Positions 1-6,508 are shown, counted from the first letter of the stretch. The stretch: 9,176 nt of DNA from Chloroflexota bacterium (GCA_021777365.1 JAJYDP010000155.1:1-9176), one strand, 5' to 3'. A program made the numbers and translations. Notes: generated by a model not told the origin, from the sequence alone.

Positions 1-47
1 GTCTCACCGGCGCTCACCGAGAAGCTCGGAGCCTGCGAGGCGGCCAT
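1..47 (-). CDS. Possible start of a divergent gene, cut by the window edge
   Basis: Reading the minus strand from ATG at 47-45 gives 15 open codons, MAASQAPSFSVSAGE, running off the window. Support is mainly the upstream signal: TATCAT (minus strand, 62-57) lies 9 nt before the ATG, close to the spacing seen at other genes here. The alternative is that the plus strand is coding: frame 1 is open for 19 codons to a TGA at 58-60 (ending ...EAAILRT) and would be the tail of an upstream gene. Third-position GC cannot separate them because third positions coincide in the two readings. No function can be assigned. Confidence 0.33.
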   Translation of the reverse strand, partial: MAASQAPSFSVSAGE

Positions 48-56
48 CCTGCGCAC

Positions 57-62
57 ATGATA
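57..62 (-). promoter_or_regulatory. Possible -10 box (TATCAT) for a minus-strand gene
   Basis: On the minus strand TATCAT is followed by 9 nt and then ATG at 47. It sits in a locally AT-rich patch of an otherwise very GC-rich region. Immediately upstream on that strand is the perfect 10-bp palindrome CTACCGGTAG (64-73), a possible operator half or chance restriction-type site. No -35 hexamer is evident. Confidence 0.35.
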
Positions 63-115
63 TCTACCGGTAGCAAGCCCTGCATCGGCCGGCCCGGGCA
101 TCCGCCCATGCTCCC

Positions 116-157
116 GGCGCCGCGGCATCGGCGCCGCGGCATCGGCACCGCGACACC
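116..157. repeat. 14-bp GC-rich tandem repeat, about three copies
   Basis: GGCGCCGCGGCATC occurs as two identical adjacent copies (116-129, 130-143), followed by a third matching at 11 of 14 positions (144-157). Related fragments (GGCGCC at 159-164, GGCACCGCG at 181-189) continue toward the promoter of the next gene. The unit contains two self-complementary hexamers (GGCGCC and CCGCGG), so the array can fold. Slipped-strand duplication is the simplest origin; a regulatory role is conceivable because it lies just upstream of a -10 box. Confidence 0.6.
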
Positions 158-195
158 TGGCGCCATCACCGCGGCACCCCGGCACCGCGCGTCAC

Positions 196-201
196 TATGA
201 T
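196..201 (+). promoter_or_regulatory. -10 box (TATGAT) of a leaderless promoter
   Basis: TATGAT matches the sigma-70 -10 consensus at 5 of 6 positions and is followed by exactly 7 nt and then ATG at 209. Transcription would therefore begin at or next to the start codon. The upstream in-frame ATGs at 197 and 200 lie inside this box and are unlikely starts. There is no Shine-Dalgarno sequence and no clear -35 hexamer. Confidence 0.6.
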
Positions 202-208
202 GGCCGGC

Positions 209-1564
209 ATGTCCGTCCCTTCCTCCCCCGGCAACGCCGGGGACTCACGCGGCGACACCGCTGCCTCCGAAGCTCCGTCCCGCGATGTCGGTCCGTGCGT
301 CGTCCAGGTCAACGTGTCGGCGGGTGGCGTGCCGAAGCAGCCGGTCCCGGCGGCGTTCGTCACCCGGCTCGGGCTCCGGGGCGACGAGCACCAGGACCGC
401 ACGGTGCATGGGGGCCCGTTCCGCGCGGTGTGCCTCTACTCCATGGAGGCGATCGAGCGCGTCCGGTCCGAGGGGCACCCCATCGCGCCCGGATCGGTCG
501 GCGAGAACCTCACGCTCCGGGGACTGGAGCTCTCCTCGCTCCATGCCGGCGACCGGCTGGCGATCGGGGACGGTCCCGTCCTCGAGATCACGACGCCCGC
601 CGATCCGTGCGACACGATCCGCGGCAGCTTCCTCGGGGGGAGGATCGAGCGCATCTCGATCCGGACGCATCCGCTCGACACGCGGCTCTACGCCCGGGTG
701 CTGGTCGAGGGCACCGTCCGTCCGGGCGACCCGATCGCCGTCCTGCCGCCGCTGCCCGAGTCCGACCTGCCGACGCACCTGTTGCTGGATCGGTTCGACG
801 CGAACGAGCGGGCAGGGATGCTGCTGTCGTGGCGGTCCGCGGTCGCGGGCGGAGTCGACGTGCGCGTCTTCGATGACGGCGAGCTCGCGATGGCGGCGAC
901 GCCATCGGTGCCGGACGACAACTTCAACCTCGCCCTGGGTCTGCGCCGCATCCCCCACGTCCTGCCCGACGTCCTCTCCTTCTTCGCCGTCCACGGCGTC
1001 TCCGGCTGGGTCATGGCAGCCGAGCCCCCGTGGCCCGGAGCGGTCGCCACCCACACCGGGTCGGTCCTGGTGGCGCGGCCGGACGAGGTGCGCGACGTGC
1101 CGCCCGTGCGCGGGCTGAGCATCCGCCGCGTCGAGCCGCACGAGGCCCTCGCGTGGGAGCACACGGTGGTGGAGGGGTTCGGCTTCGAGGGCGCGGTGGC
1201 GGATGCGTGGAACGCCGCGGCACCGGCCCTGGCGCGGGACCCGAGGATGCACCTCTTCCTCGCGGAGGTGGACGGTGAGCCTGCCGGGGCGGGCGGCCTC
1301 TTCGTCCACCACGGTGTCGGCGGACTGGGCCCCGGGTGCGTGCTGCCGGCGTTCCGCGGTCGAGGCGTGCACGCGGCGCTGATCGCCGAACGGGCGCGCA
1401 CGGCCGGGGCGCTCGGCTGCGACCTGGTGACGGCGTCTGCACGCCTGGACGGGCCGTCCGAGCGGAACATGGTGCGCCGGGGCCTGCGGCGGATCTGGAC
1501 CCGGTGCCTCTACCGGTGGGACCCGGCCGACCCGGAGGCCGGCGGCGAGGGCGCCATCGCCTGA
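209..1564 (+). CDS. MOSC-domain protein fused to a GNAT-type acetyltransferase region
   Basis: The protein has 451 residues from ATG 209, a start chosen because the -10 box at 196-201 covers the two upstream ATGs. Residues about 30-178 read as a MOSC domain: the opening QVNVSAGGVPK, the segment GLRGDEHQDRTVHGG (55-69), GSVGENLTLRGL (95-106) and the conserved cysteine C134 in PADPC. MOSC domains of molybdenum cofactor sulfurases and of YiiM/YuaD proteins bind the molybdenum cofactor or carry sulfur through that cysteine. Residues about 190-436 look like one or two GNAT folds. The C-terminal one has a clear acetyl-CoA-binding motif A, VLPAFRGRGVHAALI (378-392), preceded by FLAEVDGEPAGAGGLFV; the segment 190-290 may be a degenerate N-terminal GNAT half. 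The first 25 residues look disordered. The MOSC call is firm and GNAT likely; substrates are unknown. It appears monocistronic, since the next gene has its own promoter-like site. Confidence 0.85.
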   Translation: MSVPSSPGNAGDSRGDTAASEAPSRDVGPCVVQVNVSAGGVPKQPVPAAFVTRLGLRGDEHQDRTVHGGPFRAVCLYSMEAIERVRSEGHPIAPGSVGENLTLRGLELSSLHAGDRLAIGDGPVLEITTPADPCDTIRGSFLGGRIERISIRTHPLDTRLYARVLVEGTVRPGDPIAVLPPLPESDLPTHLLLDRFDANERAGMLLSWRSAVAGGVDVRVFDDGELAMAATPSVPDDNFNLALGLRRIPHVLPDVLSFFAVHGVSGWVMAAEPPWPGAVATHTGSVLVARPDEVRDVPPVRGLSIRRVEPHEALAWEHTVVEGFGFEGAVADAWNAAAPALARDPRMHLFLAEVDGEPAGAGGLFVHHGVGGLGPGCVLPAFRGRGVHAALIAERARTAGALGCDLVTASARLDGPSERNMVRRGLRRIWTRCLYRWDPADPEAGGEGAIA

Positions 1565-1575
1565 GCGCATGCGCT
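1564..1575. promoter_or_regulatory. Perfect 12-bp palindrome abutting a -10 box
   Basis: AGCGCATGCGCT is perfectly self-complementary. It begins on the last base of the preceding gene's TGA and ends on the first base of the putative -10 box TACGAT. The position would suit a repressor operator. As RNA it could form only a small hairpin, and no T-run follows, so a terminator role is less likely. Confidence 0.3.
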
Positions 1576-1580
1576 ACGAT
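1575..1580 (+). promoter_or_regulatory. Putative -10 box (TACGAT) for the HNH gene
   Basis: TACGAT fits the TANNNT pattern used elsewhere in the window. Unlike the leaderless cases, the ATG at 1610 is 29 nt downstream, giving a 5' leader of about 22 nt that contains AGGTGAGG (1589-1596), a purine-rich but rather distant Shine-Dalgarno candidate. Confidence 0.4.
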
Positions 1581-1609
1581 GCGGAGCCAGGTGAGGGCCC
1601 CAGTTCTGC

Positions 1610-2125
1610 ATGGTTAGCGATGTCCTGGTCCTGAACGCGGATTACGAGCCGCTCAACGTCTGCGATGTGCGGCGCGCGTTCCGGCTGCTCTTCGGGGCGA
1701 AGGCGGAAGTCCTCGAGTACGACCACATGGAGATCCGCACGCCCCGGGCGACCTTCCGGGCGCCGAGCGTGATCCGCCTCCAGCACCGGATCCGGCGCCC
1801 CCGGCCGCGCATCAAGCTCTCCCGGCGGGAGATCCTGGCCCGGGACGGCCACACCTGCCAGTACTGCGGCCATCACGGCAGTGACCTGACCGTCGATCAT
1901 GTCGTCCCCCGCCACCGGGGCGGGCAGCACACGTGGGAGAACCTGGTCACGGCCTGCCGCACGTGCAACCACCACAAGGGAGGACGGCTCCCCGACGAGG
2001 CCCACATGCGCCTCGTGCGCACGCCGGCGGAGCCACGAAGCGACGTGTACTCGCTGTTCACACCGTACCTGGCGGATCCGCGCAACCAGGGGTGGCGCTC
2101 CTACCTCTTCCTGGGCCACGACTGA
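1610..2125 (+). CDS. HNH endonuclease family protein
   Basis: This is a 171-residue protein of the widespread small HNH nuclease type. Residues 1-60 form the family's usual N-terminal module (VLVLNADYEPLNVCDVRRAFRLLFG). The HNH domain covers about 70-125: CQYC (C83, C86) and CRTC (C116, C119) form a four-cysteine structural zinc site. D96-H97 in LTVDHVVPRHRGG supplies the catalytic His, N111 in WENLVTAC the Asn, and H121 or H122 in CNHHKGG the last His. All key residues are present, so a metal-dependent DNA nickase or nuclease activity is expected. It is not inside an intron or next to a methyltransferase, so neither homing nor restriction is indicated; the biological role of these stand-alone chromosomal copies is unclear. 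Its stop lies 10 nt before the CCA enzyme's ATG and overlaps that gene's ribosome binding site, suggesting co-transcription. Confidence 0.9.
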   Translation: MVSDVLVLNADYEPLNVCDVRRAFRLLFGAKAEVLEYDHMEIRTPRATFRAPSVIRLQHRIRRPRPRIKLSRREILARDGHTCQYCGHHGSDLTVDHVVPRHRGGQHTWENLVTACRTCNHHKGGRLPDEAHMRLVRTPAEPRSDVYSLFTPYLADPRNQGWRSYLFLGHD

Positions 2126-2129
2126 GGGG
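2124..2129 (+). promoter_or_regulatory. Ribosome binding site of the CCA enzyme gene
   Basis: GAGGGG lies 6 nt before ATG 2136 and overlaps the TGA of the HNH gene. It decides this start over in-frame codons further upstream, which would overlap the HNH gene and add sequence with no family resemblance. Confidence 0.6.
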
Positions 2130-2135
2130 CGTCCG

Positions 2136-3581
2136 ATGCCCGCCCCCGCCGGAGCCTTCGCGGCCCGCGTCCCGGCACACGTGCGCGACCTGCTGGAGCG
2201 ACTCTGGGCCGGCGGGCACGCGGCGTACGTGGTCGGTGGGTCGCTGCGGGACGCGCTCCTCGGCCTGGAGGCGAGCGACTGGGACGTGGCCACCGACGCA
2301 CGGCCCGACCGCATCCGGGCGCTGTTCCCGGGCAGTCACTACGAGAACCGCTACGGCACCGTGCTGGTTCCGGCCGAGGGTGGACACGTGATGGAGGTGA
2401 CCACCTTCCGCCGCGACCACCGCTACGCGGACCACCGCCGCCCGGACGACGTGACCTTCGGCGACGATCTCGACGAGGACCTGCAGCGCCGCGACTTCAC
2501 GGTCAACGCCCTTGCCTGGGGGATGCGGGCACTCGCGGCGCCGGAGGCCGCGGGATCCTCCCTGCCGGCGCGGGAGCCCGCGCTGGTGGACACCTGCGGG
2601 GGCATGGCGGACCTGCGGGACGGCGTCCTGCGCGCCGTGGGGGATCCCCTTCAGCGGTTCGACGAGGACGCGCTGCGACTTGTGCGCGCGGCCCGGCTCG
2701 CCGCCCAGCTGGGCTTCCGGATCGAGCCCGCGACCGAGGCCGGCATGCGCGCGTGCGCGCCGCTCGTCCGGCACGTGTCGCACGAGCGGATCGGGCTGGA
2801 GCTGCGCAAGCTGCTGCGGGCCCCCGATCCCGTGCGCGGGCTGCGCATCCTCGCCGACACGGGCATCCTCGAGGTCGCGATCCCGGAGCTGGCCGAGCAG
2901 CGCGGCCTTCCCCAGAACAAGGCCCCCGGCATGGATTGCTGGGAGCACACGCTCGCCACGGTGGGGGCGGCCCGGCGGCTGCGGGAAGGCGACGACGTGC
3001 TGCTGCTCGCGGCACTGCTCCACGACACCGGCAAGCCGCGCACCATGAACGGCGGCCACTTCCTCGGCCACGAGTTCGTCGGTGCCGAGATCGCCGACCG
3101 CATCCTCCGCCGCATGGCGTTCCCCGGTGACGAGAGCGCCCGCGTCCTGCACCTGGTCCGGCACCACATGTTCAACTACGAGCCCTCCTGGAGCGACGCC
3201 GCGGTGCGGCGGCTGGTCCAGCGGGTGGGCGCCGACGCCATCGACGATCTCCTCGCGCTGCGGGAGGCCGACAACCTCGGGAGCGGCCAGCAGGCGGACG
3301 AGGGCCACCTGGTCGAGCTGCGACGACGGATCGCGGAGCAGCAGGGTCGCGGCTTCCCGCTCTCGGTGGCGGACCTGGCCGTGGACGGCAACGATCTGCA
3401 GCGGGAGCTCGGGCTGGCCCCCGGTCCGATCATCGGGAAACTGCTCGAGCGGCTGCTCGACTCCGCGATCGCGGACCCCGCGCGGAACACCTACCGCCAG
3501 TCGATCTCGGACGCGCGCGCATGGGCAGCCGACCTGGCCGAGCGTGCCGGCGAGCCGGGCGACGCGGGGGGCGCCACGTGA
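2136..3581 (+). CDS. cca: CCA-adding enzyme / poly(A) polymerase-type tRNA nucleotidyltransferase with HD domain
   Basis: The product (481 residues) should add or repair the CCA end of tRNAs in the cytoplasm from CTP and ATP. It is a class II nucleotidyltransferase: GGSLRD (34-39), the metal-binding DWD (D48, D50) and RRDFTVNAL (118-126). The segment GGMADLRDGVLRAVGDP leads into DEDALRLVRAAR (176-187), the nucleotide-recognition neck region. A C-terminal HD domain follows, with H271 (CWEHT), H296-D297 (HDTGKP), a GHEFVGAE stretch and a VRHHMF stretch. Length and domain order match the actinobacterial PcnA type (about 480 residues). All catalytic residues are present. A short Ala/Pro-rich insertion (roughly residues 128-148) precedes GGMADL. 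The HD part may act as a 2',3'-phosphodiesterase or phosphatase, as in some relatives. CCA versus poly(A) specificity cannot be read from sequence alone. The stop overlaps the next start by 4 nt. Confidence 0.95.
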   Translation: MPAPAGAFAARVPAHVRDLLERLWAGGHAAYVVGGSLRDALLGLEASDWDVATDARPDRIRALFPGSHYENRYGTVLVPAEGGHVMEVTTFRRDHRYADHRRPDDVTFGDDLDEDLQRRDFTVNALAWGMRALAAPEAAGSSLPAREPALVDTCGGMADLRDGVLRAVGDPLQRFDEDALRLVRAARLAAQLGFRIEPATEAGMRACAPLVRHVSHERIGLELRKLLRAPDPVRGLRILADTGILEVAIPELAEQRGLPQNKAPGMDCWEHTLATVGAARRLREGDDVLLLAALLHDTGKPRTMNGGHFLGHEFVGAEIADRILRRMAFPGDESARVLHLVRHHMFNYEPSWSDAAVRRLVQRVGADAIDDLLALREADNLGSGQQADEGHLVELRRRIAEQQGRGFPLSVADLAVDGNDLQRELGLAPGPIIGKLLERLLDSAIADPARNTYRQSISDARAWAADLAERAGEPGDAGGAT

Positions 3582-4081
3582 TCGAGCGAATGCTCGAGGC
3601 CGAGCGCGACATGGCCGTGGGCCTGGTCGACCGGGCCGAGGCGATCTACCGGTCCCTGTCGGAAAGCGATCCGCGCAACGCGTTCGCCGTGGTGGGTCTC
3701 GCGCGATGCGCGCTCGAACGCGGCGACGACCTGGGCGCCTATGCGCTGGCGGTGCGCGCGCTGCAGATCGATCCCGAGGACGCGGCGGCGCTGCGGCTCG
3801 AGGCGCGCCTGTCGGAGGTGCTGGCGGCGCGGGGCGAGCCCGTCCCGCGGCCGGACGCGGCCGGCGTGGACGCGGCGGTACCGCCGTCGAGCCCGGGACC
3901 TGCTCCCGCGGCGGGCGCCGGGAGCACGGCGATCACGGCACCGGGCGCGGGCCCGGCACCTGCTCCGCCGGCATCCCCGCCCACGGCCCGACCCGGGGAC
4001 ACCGACGGCCCACCCGCCACTCCCGCCCCTCGGCCGGGCGCGGGCCGCGGTCTGCTGCGGCGTATGCTCGGGCGCAGATGA
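3578..4081 (+). CDS. Small TPR protein with disordered Pro/Ala-rich C-terminal tail
   Basis: The GTG at 3578 overlaps the CCA enzyme's TGA (GTGA), a classic translational-coupling arrangement, with a G-rich tract just upstream. This gives 167 residues; ATG 3590 is an alternative start. Residues about 8-85 read as two helical-hairpin tetratricopeptide-like repeats: AEAIYRSLSESDPRNAFAVVGLARCALERGD, then AYALAVRALQIDPEDAAALRLEARLSEVL. TPRs are protein-interaction scaffolds with no catalytic activity. From about 86 to 155 the chain is Pro/Ala/Gly-rich and surely disordered, ending in a short basic amphipathic stretch, GLLRRMLGRR (158-167), which could touch membrane, nucleic acid or a partner. 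No signal peptide or membrane segment is present. Function is unknown; coupling suggests it is made together with the CCA enzyme. Confidence 0.8.
   Translation: MIERMLEAERDMAVGLVDRAEAIYRSLSESDPRNAFAVVGLARCALERGDDLGAYALAVRALQIDPEDAAALRLEARLSEVLAARGEPVPRPDAAGVDAAVPPSSPGPAPAAGAGSTAITAPGAGPAPAPPASPPTARPGDTDGPPATPAPRPGAGRGLLRRMLGRR
4063..4068 (+). promoter_or_regulatory. Putative internal -10 box (TATGCT) upstream of galE
   Basis: TATGCT lies in the last codons of the TPR gene, 9 nt before ATG 4078 and 35 nt before the galE ATG. It fits the TANNNT boxes used elsewhere here and could give galE expression independent of the upstream genes. It overlaps coding sequence, so chance occurrence is quite possible. 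Confidence 0.3.
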
Positions 4082-4107
4082 TCGACCGCCCAGGAGTCCC
4101 CCGATGA
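4078..4107 (+). CDS. Possible 9-codon leader minigene between the TPR gene and galE
   Basis: ATG 4078 overlaps the TPR gene's TGA (ATGA, 4078-4081) and opens a frame reading MIDRPGVPR. Its TGA (4105-4107) overlaps the galE ATG at 4104, again as ATGA. It therefore bridges the two genes with 4-nt overlaps on both sides, and a -10-like box sits 9 nt upstream. It could be a coupling device or a leader peptide, or simply chance, because the galE ribosome binding site lies inside it. Confidence 0.2.
   Translation: MIDRPGVPR
4093..4096 (+). promoter_or_regulatory. Ribosome binding site of galE
   Basis: GGAG, within CAGGAG (4091-4096), lies 7 nt before ATG 4104. It supports this start, which also places the Rossmann motif at the expected distance from the N-terminus. 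Confidence 0.6.
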
Positions 4108-5093
4108 GAGTGCTCGTCACCGGCGGCGCCGGGTACGTCGGCAGCGTGTCGGTGGAGCGGCTGGTGCAGGCGGGACACCACGTCGTGGTCCTCGACTCGC
4201 TGGTCACGGGGCATGCCGCCGCCGTGGCGGAGGGAGCGCGACTCGTCACCGACAGCCTGCGGGAGCGCGAGGCGGTCGAGCGCCTGCTGCGCGACGAGCG
4301 CATCGATGCGGTCCTGCACTGCGCCGCCCGCTCGCTGGTGGGGCAGTCCGTCGCCGAACCGGCCCTCTACTACGCGGAGAACGTGGCCGGCGGCGTGGGA
4401 CTGCTGGACGCGATGCTCGCGGCGGGCGTGCGACGGATCGTCTTCTCCTCGACGGCCGCGGTCTACGGCGCCCCGGACCGGGTGCCGATCCCGGAGGCTG
4501 CGCCCCTCGATCCGATCAACCCGTACGGCGAGACCAAGCGGGCATTCGAGGGAGCCCTGCGCTGGTACGGGGCCGCCTACGGGCTGCGGTCGGTGGCGCT
4601 GCGCTACTTCAACGTGGCCGGCGCGTCGGCGCTGAACGGCGAGCAGCACGAGCCGGAGACGCACCTGATCCCGAACGTCCTGGCTGCGGCGCTCGGACGC
4701 CGCAGTCTCACGGTGTTCGGCACCGACTACCCGACCCCGGACGGGACGTGCATCCGCGACTACATCCACGTCGAGGATCTGGCGGATGCGCACCTCGCCG
4801 CGCTGGAGCTGACCGGCCGGGTCGACGCCGCCGGCGGGCTCACCGCGTGCAACCTCGGGTCGGGGTCCGGGTTCAGCGTCCTCGAGGTGATCAGGGCGGC
4901 CGAGGCCGTCGTCGGGCGGGCGATCCCCTGCGCGGTCGGCCCCCGGCGTCCCGGCGATCCGCCGGCGCTGGTAGCGTCCAACGAGCGCGCCCGAGACCTC
5001 CTGGGCTGGACCCCGCGCCGGGGCACGCTGCCGGAGATGATCGGCTCCGCGTGGCGCTGGCTCGAGGCACACCCGGAGGGATACGCCGGCTGA
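4104..5093 (+). CDS. galE: UDP-glucose 4-epimerase-type NAD-dependent sugar epimerase
   Basis: The 329-residue product is an extended short-chain dehydrogenase that interconverts UDP-glucose and UDP-galactose (or the N-acetyl forms) using bound NAD. The Rossmann glycine motif TGGAGYVGS (6-14) sits right at the N-terminus. FSSTAAVYG (114-122) supplies the catalytic Ser/Thr, and Y141-xxx-K145 (NPYGETK) is the catalytic pair. LRYFNVAGA, HLIPNV, DGTCIRDYIHVEDLADAH, NLGSGSGFSVLEV and RRPGDPPALVASNERARDLLGW are all typical GalE stretches. Length matches the family (about 330). The order of motifs is complete, with no truncation. Galactose versus amino-sugar specificity cannot be judged. No Leloir-pathway genes flank it, so a role in making sugar donors for polysaccharides or glycolipids is more likely than galactose catabolism. 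It is last in the plus-strand cluster and convergent with the transporter. Confidence 0.93.
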   Translation: MRVLVTGGAGYVGSVSVERLVQAGHHVVVLDSLVTGHAAAVAEGARLVTDSLREREAVERLLRDERIDAVLHCAARSLVGQSVAEPALYYAENVAGGVGLLDAMLAAGVRRIVFSSTAAVYGAPDRVPIPEAAPLDPINPYGETKRAFEGALRWYGAAYGLRSVALRYFNVAGASALNGEQHEPETHLIPNVLAAALGRRSLTVFGTDYPTPDGTCIRDYIHVEDLADAHLAALELTGRVDAAGGLTACNLGSGSGFSVLEVIRAAEAVVGRAIPCAVGPRRPGDPPALVASNERARDLLGWTPRRGTLPEMIGSAWRWLEAHPEGYAG

Positions 5094-5097
5094 TCCT

Positions 5098-5119
5098 CGC
5101 CGCGGGCTAGCCCTCGGCG
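5098..5119. terminator. Inverted repeat between convergent genes, possible bidirectional terminator
   Basis: The arms 5098-5108 and 5109-5119 are complementary at 10 of 11 positions (one C/T mismatch at 5103/5114), centred on CTAG, which holds the transporter's stop codon. It lies only 5 nt after the galE stop. The sequence reads nearly the same on both strands, so a hairpin could form in either transcript. No T-run follows on either side, so if it terminates transcription it does so without the classical U-tract. Confidence 0.4.
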
Positions 5120-6501
5120 GCTGCCTCCACCGGCACGAGCGGGGCGACCTGCCGCGGCCGGTCGGGCACGCCCCGCAGGACCAGGAAGCCGGCCACCATC
5201 AGCGCCAGCTGGGCGATCACCGCGAATCGGTAGGCGTCCCGGCCGATCGACGGCTCCAGCAGGAAGAGCGTGATGCCCCAGATCACCGGGCCGGTCACGG
5301 CGCTGAACTTGCCGGCCAGCCCGTACAGGCCGAAGAACTCGCCGACCATCTCGGGCGGGGAGAGCCGCAGCATGAAGACACGATCGCTCACCCACGTCCC
5401 GCCCAGGGCCGCACCCGCCAGCGCCCCCACCAGCAGGAAGAGCGTCCGGTCGAGCGTCAGCGCGGCGAGCACCAGCGAGATGCACCAGATCGCCAGCACG
5501 GTGCTCAGCGTCCGCTTGGGCCCGATCCGATCGACCACGAAGCCCCAGACGAAGCTCATCACGATGGCCACCACCGTCACCAGGATCAGGACGGTCTGCG
5601 CATCCGCGTCGGAATAGCCGACCGCGGCGGTCGCGAAGACGGCCATGAACTGGATCACCGTGTTGATCGGGTCGGTGTAGAGGAGCCGGGCGACCAGGAA
5701 GCGGAGCAGGCCGGGAAACTCGGAGGCGTGGCGCGCGGTGCGCGCGATCTGCGCCCACGATCCGCGCAGGTCGACCTGGGTCAGCGCGTGTGCGGTCCGG
5801 CCGCGGCGCTCCCGGATCACCATGAAGATCGGCAGGGCGAGCAGCCCGAACAGGACGGCGGTCACGACGAAGCTCAGCACGGTGGGCTTGCCGTCCTGGA
5901 AGGTCAGGAAGCGGACCGCGAGGCCGCCCACGATCGTCCCGACGTAGCCGAGGCCGACCCCGATCCCGCTGACGCGTCCCCGGGTCTCCGGCGTGCTGAC
6001 CTCCGGGAGCATCGAGTCGTAGTAGATGAGCGCCGCCTGGTAGCCGAAGTTCGCGATCGCCAGGATCGCCAGGCCCCACCAGAAGTAGAGGCCGAGCACC
6101 CCGAACCCCGTCGCGTCGCCGACGATCCCGGCCAGGGCGGTCGGCACGATGCAGAGCGCGGTGAAGAAGAGGAGGAACGGCTTGCGCACGCCGGCCCGGT
6201 CCGAGACGGCACCCATGACGGGCGAGACGAGCGCATTGAGCAGCATCGACGCGCCGACGGCGAGGCCCCAGACGAGGTTCGCCTCGCCCTGGCTCCGCCC
6301 GAGACGCGCGTAGATGGCGAGCACCCACAGGGGCGCCAGGTAGCTGATGATGTTGAAGCTGAAGATGGTGTTGGCGAGGTCGTAGAGCGCCCAGGACGAG
6401 ACCCCGAGCCGCGAGCGATTGCGCGCCGCGTCGGCTGGAGCAAGGGTGCCGAGCCCGGCCAGGGCGGCGGACTCGGTCCCGGCGGCTGCGTCGCTCACCA
6501 T
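5107..6501 (-). CDS. MFS transporter, UMF1 / Atg22-like family
   Basis: The product is 464 residues with about 12 hydrophobic segments, so an inner-membrane protein. The signature SWALYDLANTIFSF (36-49) is diagnostic of the UMF1 (Atg22-related) branch of the major facilitator superfamily. An MFS loop 2-3 motif, GAVSDRAGVRKP (97-108), and its second-half counterpart GFVVDRIGPKR are visible. About 30 N-terminal residues precede the first membrane segment, and the C-terminus ends in a short cytoplasmic tail. Yeast Atg22 exports amino acids from the vacuole; bacterial members are mostly uncharacterised, so the substrate is unknown. ATG 6501 was chosen because a -10 box (TATGAT, minus strand 6514-6509) lies exactly 7 nt before it. 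A longer reading frame reaching 6672 would overlap the divergent gene and adds residues unlike the family. The gene stands alone, divergent from the pseudo-ligase gene. Confidence 0.93.
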   Translation of the reverse strand: MVSDAAAGTESAALAGLGTLAPADAARNRSRLGVSSWALYDLANTIFSFNIISYLAPLWVLAIYARLGRSQGEANLVWGLAVGASMLLNALVSPVMGAVSDRAGVRKPFLLFFTALCIVPTALAGIVGDATGFGVLGLYFWWGLAILAIANFGYQAALIYYDSMLPEVSTPETRGRVSGIGVGLGYVGTIVGGLAVRFLTFQDGKPTVLSFVVTAVLFGLLALPIFMVIRERRGRTAHALTQVDLRGSWAQIARTARHASEFPGLLRFLVARLLYTDPINTVIQFMAVFATAAVGYSDADAQTVLILVTVVAIVMSFVWGFVVDRIGPKRTLSTVLAIWCISLVLAALTLDRTLFLLVGALAGAALGGTWVSDRVFMLRLSPPEMVGEFFGLYGLAGKFSAVTGPVIWGITLFLLEPSIGRDAYRFAVIAQLALMVAGFLVLRGVPDRPRQVAPLVPVEAAAEG

Positions 6502-6508
6502 CCGCGCG

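Noticed and set aside
1..60. Plus-strand gene tail ending at TGA 58-60 (19 codons)
   Set aside because: Equally open as the minus-strand reading but without independent support; the minus-strand reading has a -10 box in position. Kept as an alternative, not listed separately.
116..157. CRISPR array
   Set aside because: The 14-bp units are directly adjacent with no unique spacers, and no cas gene is nearby.
245..1570. Long minus-strand open frame (441 codons) opposite the MOSC-GNAT gene
   Set aside because: It is rich in Arg, Pro, His and Gly with no recognisable domain, as expected for the antisense of a GC-rich gene. The plus strand shows clear MOSC and GNAT motifs.
1610..2125. HNH gene as a homing endonuclease or part of a restriction or defence island
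   Set aside because: There is no intron or intein, methyltransferase, helicase or defence partner nearby, and the protein has the standard chromosomal small-HNH layout in a housekeeping context.
1899..2135. N-terminal extension of the CCA enzyme upstream of ATG 2136
   Set aside because: It would overlap the HNH gene by more than 200 bp and encodes Arg/Ser/Thr-rich sequence unlike the family; the ribosome binding site at 2124-2129 supports 2136.
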